From contig OY723300.1 in the NCBI GenBank assembly GCA_963210315.1, positions 248,001 through 312,000 of the forward strand: a DNA stretch of 64,000 bases, in the 5' to 3' direction. The stretch is from Rhynchopus euleeides (Eukaryota; Euglenozoa; Diplonemea; Diplonemida; Diplonemidae). The translations under genes and the position numbers were made by a program. Positions 35,900-42,603 of this stretch are shown here, piece after piece. Within the stretch, counting starts at the first letter, position 1; each line of letters opens with the position of its first letter. Below the pieces are notes generated by a model that searched no databases, was not told where the DNA came from, and worked only from the letters and a program-made list of their open reading frames with translations.

Positions 35900-35996
35900 G
35901 TAGAAGTAAAAGTAGAACCTGCTGCACGAGCCCACAAAAGCAGCCACAGTACGGCAGGGCGCGCAGACAGAAGCTGAGACCACCGGGCTCCCTCCA
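35900..35996 (+). mobile_element. 3'-end fragment related to the non-LTR retrotransposon at 49432-56783
   Basis: The segment shares AGTAGAACCTGCTGC and AGCCACAGTACG blocks, in the same order, with the last about 90 bp of the full-length retrotransposon (about 56690-56773). The flanking upstream DNA does not match the long element, so this is either a very short 5'-truncated copy or a short interspersed element using the same 3' tail. A poly-A tail is not visible. Confidence 0.6.
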
Positions 35997-36033
35997 GATG
36001 TAAATTCGTGAATCAGTGCCCGGAAAATTCAGG

Positions 36034-36207
36034 GAAATCGTACTCCTTTAGTGTAGTACACCCTGCAGTAACTGTGGGAGAACAGTTCCCGGACGATGGT
36101 GAGCGCACACTCTGTGCTGAGGCCCTGTGGTGTTAATCCTGCAGCTTCAGTCGTACGATTTCCTTGGTTCCTTCGCGACTTCGTCGCGAAGGAACTCGTA
36201 AAAAAAA
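36034..36207. mobile_element. Small TIR element (GAAATCGTACT family), copy 2
   Basis: The sequence begins GAAATCGTACTCC at 36034, has the inverted end GTACGATTTCC near 36154-36164, and ends with a TTCGCGACTTCGTCGCGAA hairpin and an A run. It is homologous to 2725-2940 with deletions. It sits inside the 35544-36353 element, so it is younger than that element or was carried along with it. Confidence 0.6.
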
Positions 36208-36577
36208 CCGCCAAGTCCACGATCCCAACCGTAAAATAGGTGGACCGTAAAAATGTTCCAAGTTCCGGAAAAATCCCATTTGTTCCATCTTTTTTACGGT
36301 CCACCTATAGTACGGTTCACCTTTATTACGGTCCACAATATTTCCGTTTACGGTATACATGTATAATACTTGCATGTCAACTATTATACATGTATAATAC
36401 ATGTATATGCCTGAAATATACATGTAAAATACATGTAAACCCCCCCCACGTATATTATTTACCTCATCTATTATTTACATTTCGCCTATTATTTACGAAT
36501 TCGTATTATTTACATCGCCTTTATTTTTTTCCGGGGGGAGGGGAGTGACCCGTTGGTGGACCACCAGAGGGGTCGAC

Positions 36578-36991
36578 TCAGCCCCACTGTCCCACCTCCT
36601 CCACCTCCGAGTCGGTCTCCACGAGAACGGCTTCGTCTTCGAAGCGCTGGAGATGGACCTCGGCTGAGACCGCCGCCTTCAGCGCTTCCGTTGTGAGTGT
36701 GCTGGCGACTGGCATGAGGGTGGCGAGTCGGGTGATGTGCGGGTCAGAACACTGCATACACGTAGTCCCAGAGTGTGTTCGCTGTGTGGGGGTATGCGGG
36801 CACTTCGGTGCCCTCAAGGAGACAGGCGTCCTTGCCCTGTTCCAGTATGCACAGTTGGGATGGAGTCTCTCCATACACACCACCGGTGTAGGCGTGGCTC
36901 TGCCACGGGGATGGAGAGGTCCACGGCTTCCGGGTGGTTCAGAGCTCTGGCACATCTGGGCAATGCCAGACTCACACAAGCAAAGCGACAT
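36578..36991 (-). CDS. Possible coding frame inside a nested element, unrecognised
   Basis: The minus-strand frame ends with an acidic tail (QRFEDEAVLVETDSEVEEVG) at a stop at 36578. It carries one CxxC pair in THSGTTCMQCSDPHITRLA. The amino acid pattern of the last about 75 codons looks like real protein. The front part is less convincing and may be intron or another frame. It may be the C-terminal part of an element-encoded protein. No family was recognised. Confidence 0.3.
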   Translation of the reverse strand: MSLCLCESGIAQMCQSSEPPGSRGPLHPRGRATPTPVVCMERLHPNCAYWNRARTPVSLRAPKCPHTPTQRTHSGTTCMQCSDPHITRLATLMPVASTLTTEALKAAVSAEVHLQRFEDEAVLVETDSEVEEVGQWG

Positions 36992-37153
36992 GCGCTTACC
37001 TATGGGCTTGTGTGGGTGTCCTCTCCTCTGATTATGTGCAAAAAACGGGCTGTTCGTAAATAATGGGTGATCTTATTTACAAATCGCCTATAATTTACGA
37101 AGAAATGAAAATCACCTATTATTTACGTTTTCGTCTATTATTTACCAAATAAA

Positions 37154-37262
37154 GGGGGCCCTCGCTACGAGTCACTGTGAGTCACGAGTCGTCAGTTTTC
37201 AGCCAAACATGGCTGACTTCTCACTTTTTCTCACTCAGTCACACTTGGTAGCGAGGGCCCCC
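37154..37262. mobile_element. 109-bp MITE-like element, AAA target duplication
   Basis: The ends are GGGGGCCCTCGCTAC and GTAGCGAGGGCCCCC, flanked by AAA on both sides (37151-37153 and 37263-37265). The interior has short GTCACTGTGAGTCAC motifs. It lies wholly within the 36438-37293 element, making a third level of nesting. Confidence 0.8.
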
Positions 37263-37339
37263 AAATACGTAAATTATATACGCGGGGGGGGGTTATATCA
37301 AGTAAAAATACAAGTATAATACTTGCATGTCAACTATTA

Positions 37340-38894
37340 GGGGGTATGGAAAAGTCGGTGAAAAAAAATGAGAAAAAATGAGAAAAAATCGGCCGAAATT
37401 TGCTGTTTTTCGCTTAAAAAAGAGTGTGGGGAGTTGGGTCCAGTTTAGCAAAGTGAGCTTATTTTTCGAAAATTGAAAAATTGGGGACACCAAAAGTCCC
37501 CAAACAAGTCTTCGACTTGGCGCGCAGAGTGATTTTTTTTTGGTGAAAAAATGCCCCAAAAATTGTCGGGTCAAAAATTGCTGTTGAAGACGGTGCAAGA
37601 TCTCTGCAGGCTGGGTGGGCGCTACGCTGACGGACAACGACAAGCCGGAGGCTGCGACTGTGAAGAATCCAAAGAACGGCCCGGGTCCTCCTCGAGATGG
37701 CGGTGCTGGCCCCTGTTCCCACCGGTGTGACACGGGGCATTCCGGGACGCGATAGCGCTGCTGCACGGATGCCAACGAGGAGGGCCACTCCGAACCCTGA
37801 ACACCCCGCCAGACCTGCTTGTTACATCACAAACAGCAGACCCAGAGTGGAGTGCCTCGCCCCGGTAAACTCAAACCCTGCCAGATTGACGAGGCCACCA
37901 CCTCCTGGCACTGCCTGCACGTGCACGACAGGAACGGGTGACCTGCAGGTCGTCGTGAGCAGGACCATGGCAAACCACTCGAACCTGTGTGGGGTACGGC
38001 TGCTACCGCAACTCGTCATGTGCGGTGTGCAGCGGGTGCGGGTGCGCCACGACCGGGTGGTGCGTACTCCTCCAGGAGAAGTGGGCGAGCTCATTCCCGC
38101 AAACGCCTGAGTCGGGGATGAACTACCTCCTTCAAAAAGCATCGGAGCACATTGGTGGTCGTGGCGTCAGGGAAACCGACCGTCCTGATGAGAATACGGT
38201 AAGTGATGAGAGGATGTCGGCGCCGTTTGCCCACGTCGTCAACTGTGGGGAGAGTCTGTCGGAGGCGAGGCGGGGAGGGCCGCAACACAACACGGGAACC
38301 GGGTCGCAATTGAAAAAGGGGGACCGGTTCGCGTGTGGAGGGGGGGTGCGGGGGGGAGGCCCGGCAGGCCAAAGGACCGATGCGCCACAAACCCGCGACC
38401 GACGCACCAGACATGTGTGGGAAGGGGGGGTGCGGGGGGGGGGTTAGTCGGCCGAAAAAAAAATTTTTTTTCGGCCAAATTTTTTTTTTTTCGACATGTC
38501 GAAAATCCGGCCACCCTGGGGCAGCAGCCTGGACTGGTGGCCACCCCAACCGAAAAAAATCGAAAAAAAATCCGAAAAAAATCCGAAAAATATCGGTGTG
38601 GCACCCCAGCAGAGGGCCCGATTTTCGGTTTAGTCGGCCGGAAAAAAATTTTTTTTTTTCGGCCAATTTTTTTTTTCGACATGTCGAAAAATCGGTAATT
38701 CAGTACCCCGGGGGGGTATGGAATCTGGGAACCTCGACCTGGCGACTACGGGTGACTACGCGCGACTACGACACAATGCGATTTTTTGCGAAAAAATCGA
38801 TTTTTTTCGAAAATCTTACTCTCTTTTCCCCAGCCGAAAAACCGCGCGTAAATCGCCTAAAAGTGACTAAGAATGACTAAATTTCCATACCCCC
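37340..38894. mobile_element. Nested TIR element, GGGGGTATGGAAA ends, TTA target duplication
   Basis: The terminus GGGGGTATGGAAA at 37340 and its exact reverse complement ending at 38894 are flanked by TTA (37337-37339 and 38895-38897). The 1555-bp body holds a Cys-rich plus-strand frame (37989-38447), a direct repeat of a GTCGGCC/A-run/T-run/CGACATGTCG block (about 38444-38496 and 38632-38690), and A-rich ends. The TTA duplication and G-run terminus set it apart from the TA-flanked insertions. Confidence 0.8.
37989..38447 (+). CDS. Possible Cys-rich coding frame in a nested element, unrecognised
   Basis: The frame carries a dense Cys cluster early on (GYGCYRNSSCAVCSGCGCAT), suggesting a zinc-binding motif. 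A helical-looking, non-repetitive stretch (GMNYLLQKASEHIGG, then HVVNCGESLSEARRG) follows before it degenerates into G-run translation after about 38330. The Met and both ends are uncertain, and introns are possible. It could be the cargo or transposase remnant of the 37340-38894 element. No family is proposed. Confidence 0.25.
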   Translation: MGYGCYRNSSCAVCSGCGCATTGWCVLLQEKWASSFPQTPESGMNYLLQKASEHIGGRGVRETDRPDENTVSDERMSAPFAHVVNCGESLSEARRGGPQHNTGTGSQLKKGDRFACGGGVRGGGPAGQRTDAPQTRDRRTRHVWEGGVRGGG

Positions 38895-39733
38895 TTATAC
38901 TTGTATTTTTACTTGATATACATGTATTTTACATGTATATTTCAGGCATTTACATGTATTTTACATGTATAATACTTGTCATGCAAGTATTATACATGTA
39001 AAATACTTGCATGACAAGTAAAATACTTGCATGACAAGTAAAATACTTGCATGCAAGTATTTTACTTGTCATGCAAGTATTATACATGTATTTTACTTGT
39101 CATGCAAGTATTTTACATGTATAATACTTGCATGACAAGTATTATACATGTAAAATACATGTAAATGCCTGAAATATACATGTAAAATACATGTATATCA
39201 AGTAAAAATACATGTATAATAGTTGACATGCAAGTATTATACATGTATTTTTACTTGATATACATGTATTTTACATGTATATTTCAGGCATATCCATGTA
39301 TTATACATGTATAATAGTTGACATGCAAGTATTATACATGTATAATACATGTACCGTATACGTAAATATTTTGGAACGTAAATATTATGGAACGTACACG
39401 GTGGACTCCAGCGGCCCTAGCGGGAGTCTGGGAGCGGGAGTCTGAGCGGGTGTCAAAGACTCCCGCTAGCGGGAGTCCAGACTCCCGCTAGCGGGAGTCT
39501 ATACTCCCGCTAGGGGGAGTCTGACTCCCCCTAGCGGGAGTCTTTTCACCTATTTTCATCCATTTTTCCCATGATATAGTTACAGTCTACTGGCGTGGGG
39601 GGTAAAATCATGGTGGAAGAGGGATGGGGAGGGGCTTGTTTTGCTTCTGTCAGTTTCCCCGGACTCTGGACTACCTACCTATCCTCCTGGTAGCGGCTGC
39701 ACCTGCGGAGGTGAGCGGTTAGAATTTGAGGTG

Positions 39734-40598
39734 TCAAAGTGCGGCCATCGCCTGTCGTAGTTGTGTTACACCTTGGGCAAGACAAGCCATCCTGCAGGCC
39801 TCATCTTCTTCGTCAGAACTGTCATCCCCCTCCTGCTGTGCGCGTTGGTCAAGCGTGCTCAAAGTCGCCTCGGATGACACGAATGGTGTGAAAGTCGCCC
39901 CCAGCGGGATTGGCATTTTGCACAAGCAGAGCGATAATTTGCGGTGTCCTTCGGGGAACCGGAACAGGAAGTAGGGCGCGCTGATGGGTTCAACGAAGTC
40001 CTGTGTGTTGCAGTGCACAAACCCCTTCTGCAGCTGTGTCAACTGTGTGCAAAGAACATACACAGCCAATCTATGAGCGTGTCGGGTGTGCAGACACGGA
40101 CACAGAATGACTTCTCTATACCCGAGGATCCCGTCCTGCGACAGGTGCGCAACCTTCCAAGGCATGCCCGATGCGCGCCGCTTCTCTTCTGCCATCGCAA
40201 GATCTCTCTCGTAAGTTGCGGAGCTGGCGATTGTAACGGCATCTTTCTTGCGATGTCCGTTCTCTGCTTCTTCATTCGTCGTTGTTCTGCAGAGGCACTG
40301 CATCTTCTGGAGCCCACCAATGATGGAGACTGTGTACGTAGGCATTGCGCGTTGATCCCTTTTCGGCATGCTCCATCAACCAGTGAAATATATGCCCTGA
40401 GATCCGAGCACGCAAGAAGGGAATCCGGGCTGACTCATCCTTGCATCCCCAGAAGCGCCAGGGGATGTCTGCATACCGGAAATGCATGAGGTCTGCAAGG
40501 GAGACAAAGAGGTAGCGGAACAAGCCCTTGTAGGTGTGTCCTGTGACAGGCAAGCACGACCTTCCGGAACTGAGCACCTGTCCCATGCTGCGACACAT
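39734..40598 (-). CDS. Element-encoded protein, C-terminal exons, unrecognised
   Basis: Two overlapping minus-strand frames look coding. One (40598-40272) contains VTGHTYKGLFRYLFVSLADL and FLRARISGHIFHWLME. The other (about 40310-39734) contains SQDGILGYREVILCPCLHTR and APYFLFRFPEGHRKLS and ends with the acidic QEGDDSSDEEDEA and a short helix. A frame change between them at about 40270-40350 suggests an intron or a break. They probably form one gene with 40800-41036 within the 2.56 kb CACGGTGG element. No catalytic motif was identified. Confidence 0.4.
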
Positions 40599-40799
40599 TC
40601 AGTGCAAGGTTTGTACAGGTCTTGTCGAATATTTTTTTGTTACGCACACGACTTTCGCGCGGAAAGTGTCATTCAGCTCTGCCAAACGTGCTCTACACAC
40701 CACCCCCTTCATCAGGCAAGTGGGTTTGTAAGTGTGTGTGGAAGCGTCAACGCATCAAACGAAGTATCAACAGTAGAGAAAGAGCGGCAGAGTTGAAGT

Positions 40800-41036
40800 G
40801 ACACTTTTTGTCTCATCCAGTACCCTGATCAGCCGCATGGCGAGCCCCTTGCAGTCATGGAGTGCTGGGGTGACGTAGCGGGCATTGGGAAGCACACCTG
40901 TCAAGAGGGAGGGGTAGCCAGCCTCTTTCATCTCAGAGAGAGTCAGGTGCGGGTATCGATGCACCTGTTGATACCAGCGTTCTTCTGGGATGTCGCACAG
41001 TGAGCATCGGTGCCCTCGCCCCCCGCATCGCCTCAT
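40800..41036 (-). CDS. Element-encoded exon with Cys-rich motif, candidate transposase part
   Basis: The frame starts RRCGGRGHRCSLCDIPEERW, a possible zinc-binding cluster. It continues HPHLTLSEMKEAG-like sequence and ends VTPALHDCKGLAMRLIRVLD near 40802. The 'LPxxxxVTPALHDCKGLAM' pattern resembles the 'PPLHxxLGLxK' helix seen in several DDE transposases of the RAG/Transib and CMC kind, but the resemblance is short. Open reading continues upstream of the Met, so this is probably an internal exon. It belongs to the 39397-41955 element. Confidence 0.35.
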
Positions 41037-41058
41037 TGTTGCCCACTGCTGATCTATA

Positions 41059-41152
41059 CTCCCGCTAGCGGGAGTTGGACTCCCCCTAGTTGAGACTCCC
41101 GAAAAGGGTTAAACCCGGTAGTGGTACCCTACCCCCGCTGGAGTCCACCGTG
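41059..41152. repeat. Second copy of the right terminus of the CACGGTGGACTCC element
   Basis: This segment matches about 41872-41955 almost exactly, including ACTCCCCCTAGTTGAGACTC and the end GAGTCCACCGTG, with about 14 extra bases in the middle. It has CA after the end rather than the TA that flanks the outer copy. It may be a solo end left from a nested or tandem element. Confidence 0.75.
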
Positions 41153-41301
41153 CAAGGCCGGATCAGCCCACGGGTGGGTTTGAGGAAGAAATCTGGGGGG
41201 GCAAATTTTGCTGCGACTTCCGGTTTCACCCGGCCGAACTCCAGCATCTATCCAGACCCACGGTGCCAAGCCGTTCGCCCGTGTCGCGATCATTCGCGGC
41301 T

Positions 41302-41682
41302 TCAGGCTGCCCCCGACGACACGTTTGTATCCTGCACCTTGCCATACTTCGCCTCCACCTTGTATATGACGGAGAGCGCCCTCCTTCCGCATCGTTGCGA
41401 CTTCCCTGACAGCGAACTTATCCATGTCAGGGAAGACATGGCGATGATTGCGTTGGCCACCTGGGTGCTGTGCTTGTGGAGCTCCTTGCTCAACACCGTT
41501 GCTAGGAGCCTTCTAATGGATCCCAGTGTCAGCACACTGCCCCCTTTTTTAACAGGGAAGGCCGTGCAAAAATCATGCACAATGTTCGTCGCCTCCGCAG
41601 CCTCGGGACTCTCTGCGCTCTTCTTCTTCTTAATCGACTTTGCCGCCGGCTTCGCTGCCGGCTTCGTTGTCGTCTTCCCCAT
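41302..41682 (-). CDS. Small basic protein, histone-like layout, in a transposon
   Basis: This 126-residue frame has a Lys/Ala/Pro N-terminal tail (KPAAKPAAKSIKKKKSAES), then a helix-loop-helix-looking core (LTLGSIRRLLATVLSKELHK and STQVANAIIAMSSLTWISSL) and a short C-terminal tail. A basic tail with a compact helical core is the layout of histones and histone-fold transcription factors, but I see no diagnostic histone motif. It lies within the 39397-41955 element, on the same strand as the other element frames, and to the right of the extra terminus at 41152. The Met is in a plausible context. Confidence 0.4.
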   Translation of the reverse strand: MGKTTTKPAAKPAAKSIKKKKSAESPEAAEATNIVHDFCTAFPVKKGGSVLTLGSIRRLLATVLSKELHKHSTQVANAIIAMSSLTWISSLSGKSQRCGRRALSVIYKVEAKYGKVQDTNVSSGAA

Positions 41683-42289
41683 TTTTGTGAATCAGGTCTG
41701 CGAGCTGGGATGGGTGGAAACGTCCGTTTCGTTTGGTGTGGCTGTACTTCAGTGACGAGTGCCACATTGCATAGGTATCATGGGAAAAATGAGTGAAAAT
41801 AGGTGAAAAGACTCCCGCTAGGGGGAGTCAGACTCCCCCTAGCGGGAGTATAGACTCCCGCTAGCGGGAGTCTATACTCCCGCTAGCGGGAGTTGGACTC
41901 CCCCTAGTTGAGACTCCCGAAAAGGGTTACCCTACCCCCGCTGGAGTCCACCGTGTAAATATTTTGGAACGCTGGTGGGTTGGCGTTCCAGATTTTTTTC
42001 GTTCCATAATATTTACAGGGCTTTCTGCGACTCGGGGACTTGGACCAGGTGATCGGACGGCATACAGAGTCCCTGACGGGACCTACTCGTGCACTTTTCG
42101 CGCGATTCCTGACGCAAGCCGTCCTCACCACCGAGTCCCCAACTGGCCCTGTAAATATTATGGAACGTAAATATTATGGAACGGACCGGCCAAAAATGGG
42201 CCCGTTCCATAATATTTACGTTCCATAATATTTACGTATACGGTATATACTTGTAGTTATACATGTAAAATTTACAAGATCCCACCGTG

Positions 42290-42603
42290 CGACTGTTTGT
42301 GGGGGGGGGGGGGGCGCGTGGGGTGTGTCAGCACCTCCCCGCCATTCGGGGTGCGGGGTCCATGTAATATGTCTTTAGCGCGGCGCGCTTGTGTTGTCCC
42401 TGAGGCGGCATGCATCGCGCGGTGGTGTGTGGTGTGTGAGGTGCTGTGGGGTCGGGATGAATGAGACTCCTTTGGGGCCTCGACACGAGGGGGCTCCCAG
42501 GTAAAATTTTAGAGAATCCCTTGACTTAACCACGCCATTTGGATCACCGCGTCTGGAGGTGAGATCTGGTGCGGCAAGATGCGGGGGGACGACCGCCCGA
42601 TTT
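42290..42603. other. 3' flank of the DUF4116-like gene
   Basis: This short spacer between the outer transposon's right end and the gene's stop codon has a G run at 42300-42314. It should include the gene's 3' untranslated region. No further feature was seen. Confidence 0.5.

Larger units (their letters stand above)
35544..36353. mobile_element. Nested TIR element, CCGTAAACGG ends, TA target duplication
   Basis: The ends are CCGTAAACGGAAA at 35544 and TTTCCGTTTACGG ending at 36353, flanked by TA (35542-35543 and 36354-36355) within the outer element. Next to each end sits a roughly 70-bp hairpin unit with ends GGTGGACCGTAAAA and TTTTACGGTCCACC (about 35560-35629 and 36237-36306). The interior contains a retrotransposon 3' tail (about 35900-35996) and a second small TIR element (36034-36207). 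No transposase frame was found. Confidence 0.8.
36438..37293. mobile_element. Nested TIR element, poly-C/poly-G ends, TA target duplication
   Basis: The left end AACCCCCCCCCACGTATATT starts about 36438. The right end, about 37293, is its near reverse complement, with GTAAATTATATACGCG before the G run. The host sequence ACATGTA/TATCAAG is restored when it is removed, giving a TA duplication. Multiple copies of an ATTATTTAC motif occupy the arms. Inside are a possible minus-strand exon (36578-36991) and a 109-bp hairpin element (37154-37262). Confidence 0.7.
39397..41955. mobile_element. Coding CACGGTGG-family transposon, 2.56 kb, TA target duplication
   Basis: The terminus CACGGTGGACTCC at 39397 and its inverse ending at 41955 are flanked by TA (39395-39396 and 41956-41957). 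Arms of about 150-180 bp consist of ACTCCCGCTAGCGGGAGT palindromes and end in a TTTTCACCTATTTTC block on the inner side (about 39544 and 41800). Unlike its foldback relatives, it carries protein-like minus-strand frames at 39734-40598, 40800-41036 and 41302-41682, so it may be the autonomous or formerly autonomous member. A second right terminus lies at 41152. The CAC ends with a 2-bp duplication are compatible with the EnSpm/CACTA group, but the protein evidence is not enough to assign a superfamily. Confidence 0.75.
39354..42243. mobile_element. Nested TIR element, CCGTATACG ends, TA target duplication
   Basis: Ends CCGTATACGTAAATATTTTG (39354) and the inverse ending CGTATACGG at 42243 are flanked by TA (39352-39353 and 42244-42245). 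Its arms are repeats of AAATATTATGGAACGT. The element's own DNA is 39354-39396 and 41956-42243; the rest is a younger CACGGTGG element. The right part contains a second inverted pair, GTTCCATAATATTTACAGGG and its reverse, around 42001-42172. Confidence 0.8.
35489..42289. mobile_element. CACGGTGG-family foldback element split by nested insertions; CG target duplication
   Basis: The left end CACGGTGGGATCTTGTAAAT starts at 35489 and the inverted right end finishes at 42289, flanked by CG on both sides (35487-35488 and 42290-42291). The body is made of palindromic ACATGTATAATACTTGCATG-like units, the same as the uninterrupted 641-bp copy at 61732-62372. Own sequence is at 35489-35543, 36354-36437, 37294-37339, 38895-39353 and 42244-42289. 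The gaps are younger insertions at 35544-36353, 36438-37293, 37340-38894 and 39354-42243. Removing them restores a foldback element close in length and order to the intact copy. Non-coding in its own right. Confidence 0.85.

Noticed and set aside
38890-39353. CRISPR-like look of repeated TTGCATGACAAGTA units
   Set aside because: The units are palindromic modules of a eukaryotic foldback transposon, with no unique spacers and no associated genes.
39397-41955. Firm assignment to the Transib superfamily from the CACGGTG ends
   Set aside because: The flanking duplication is 2 bp, not 5 bp, and the protein resemblance is one short helix.
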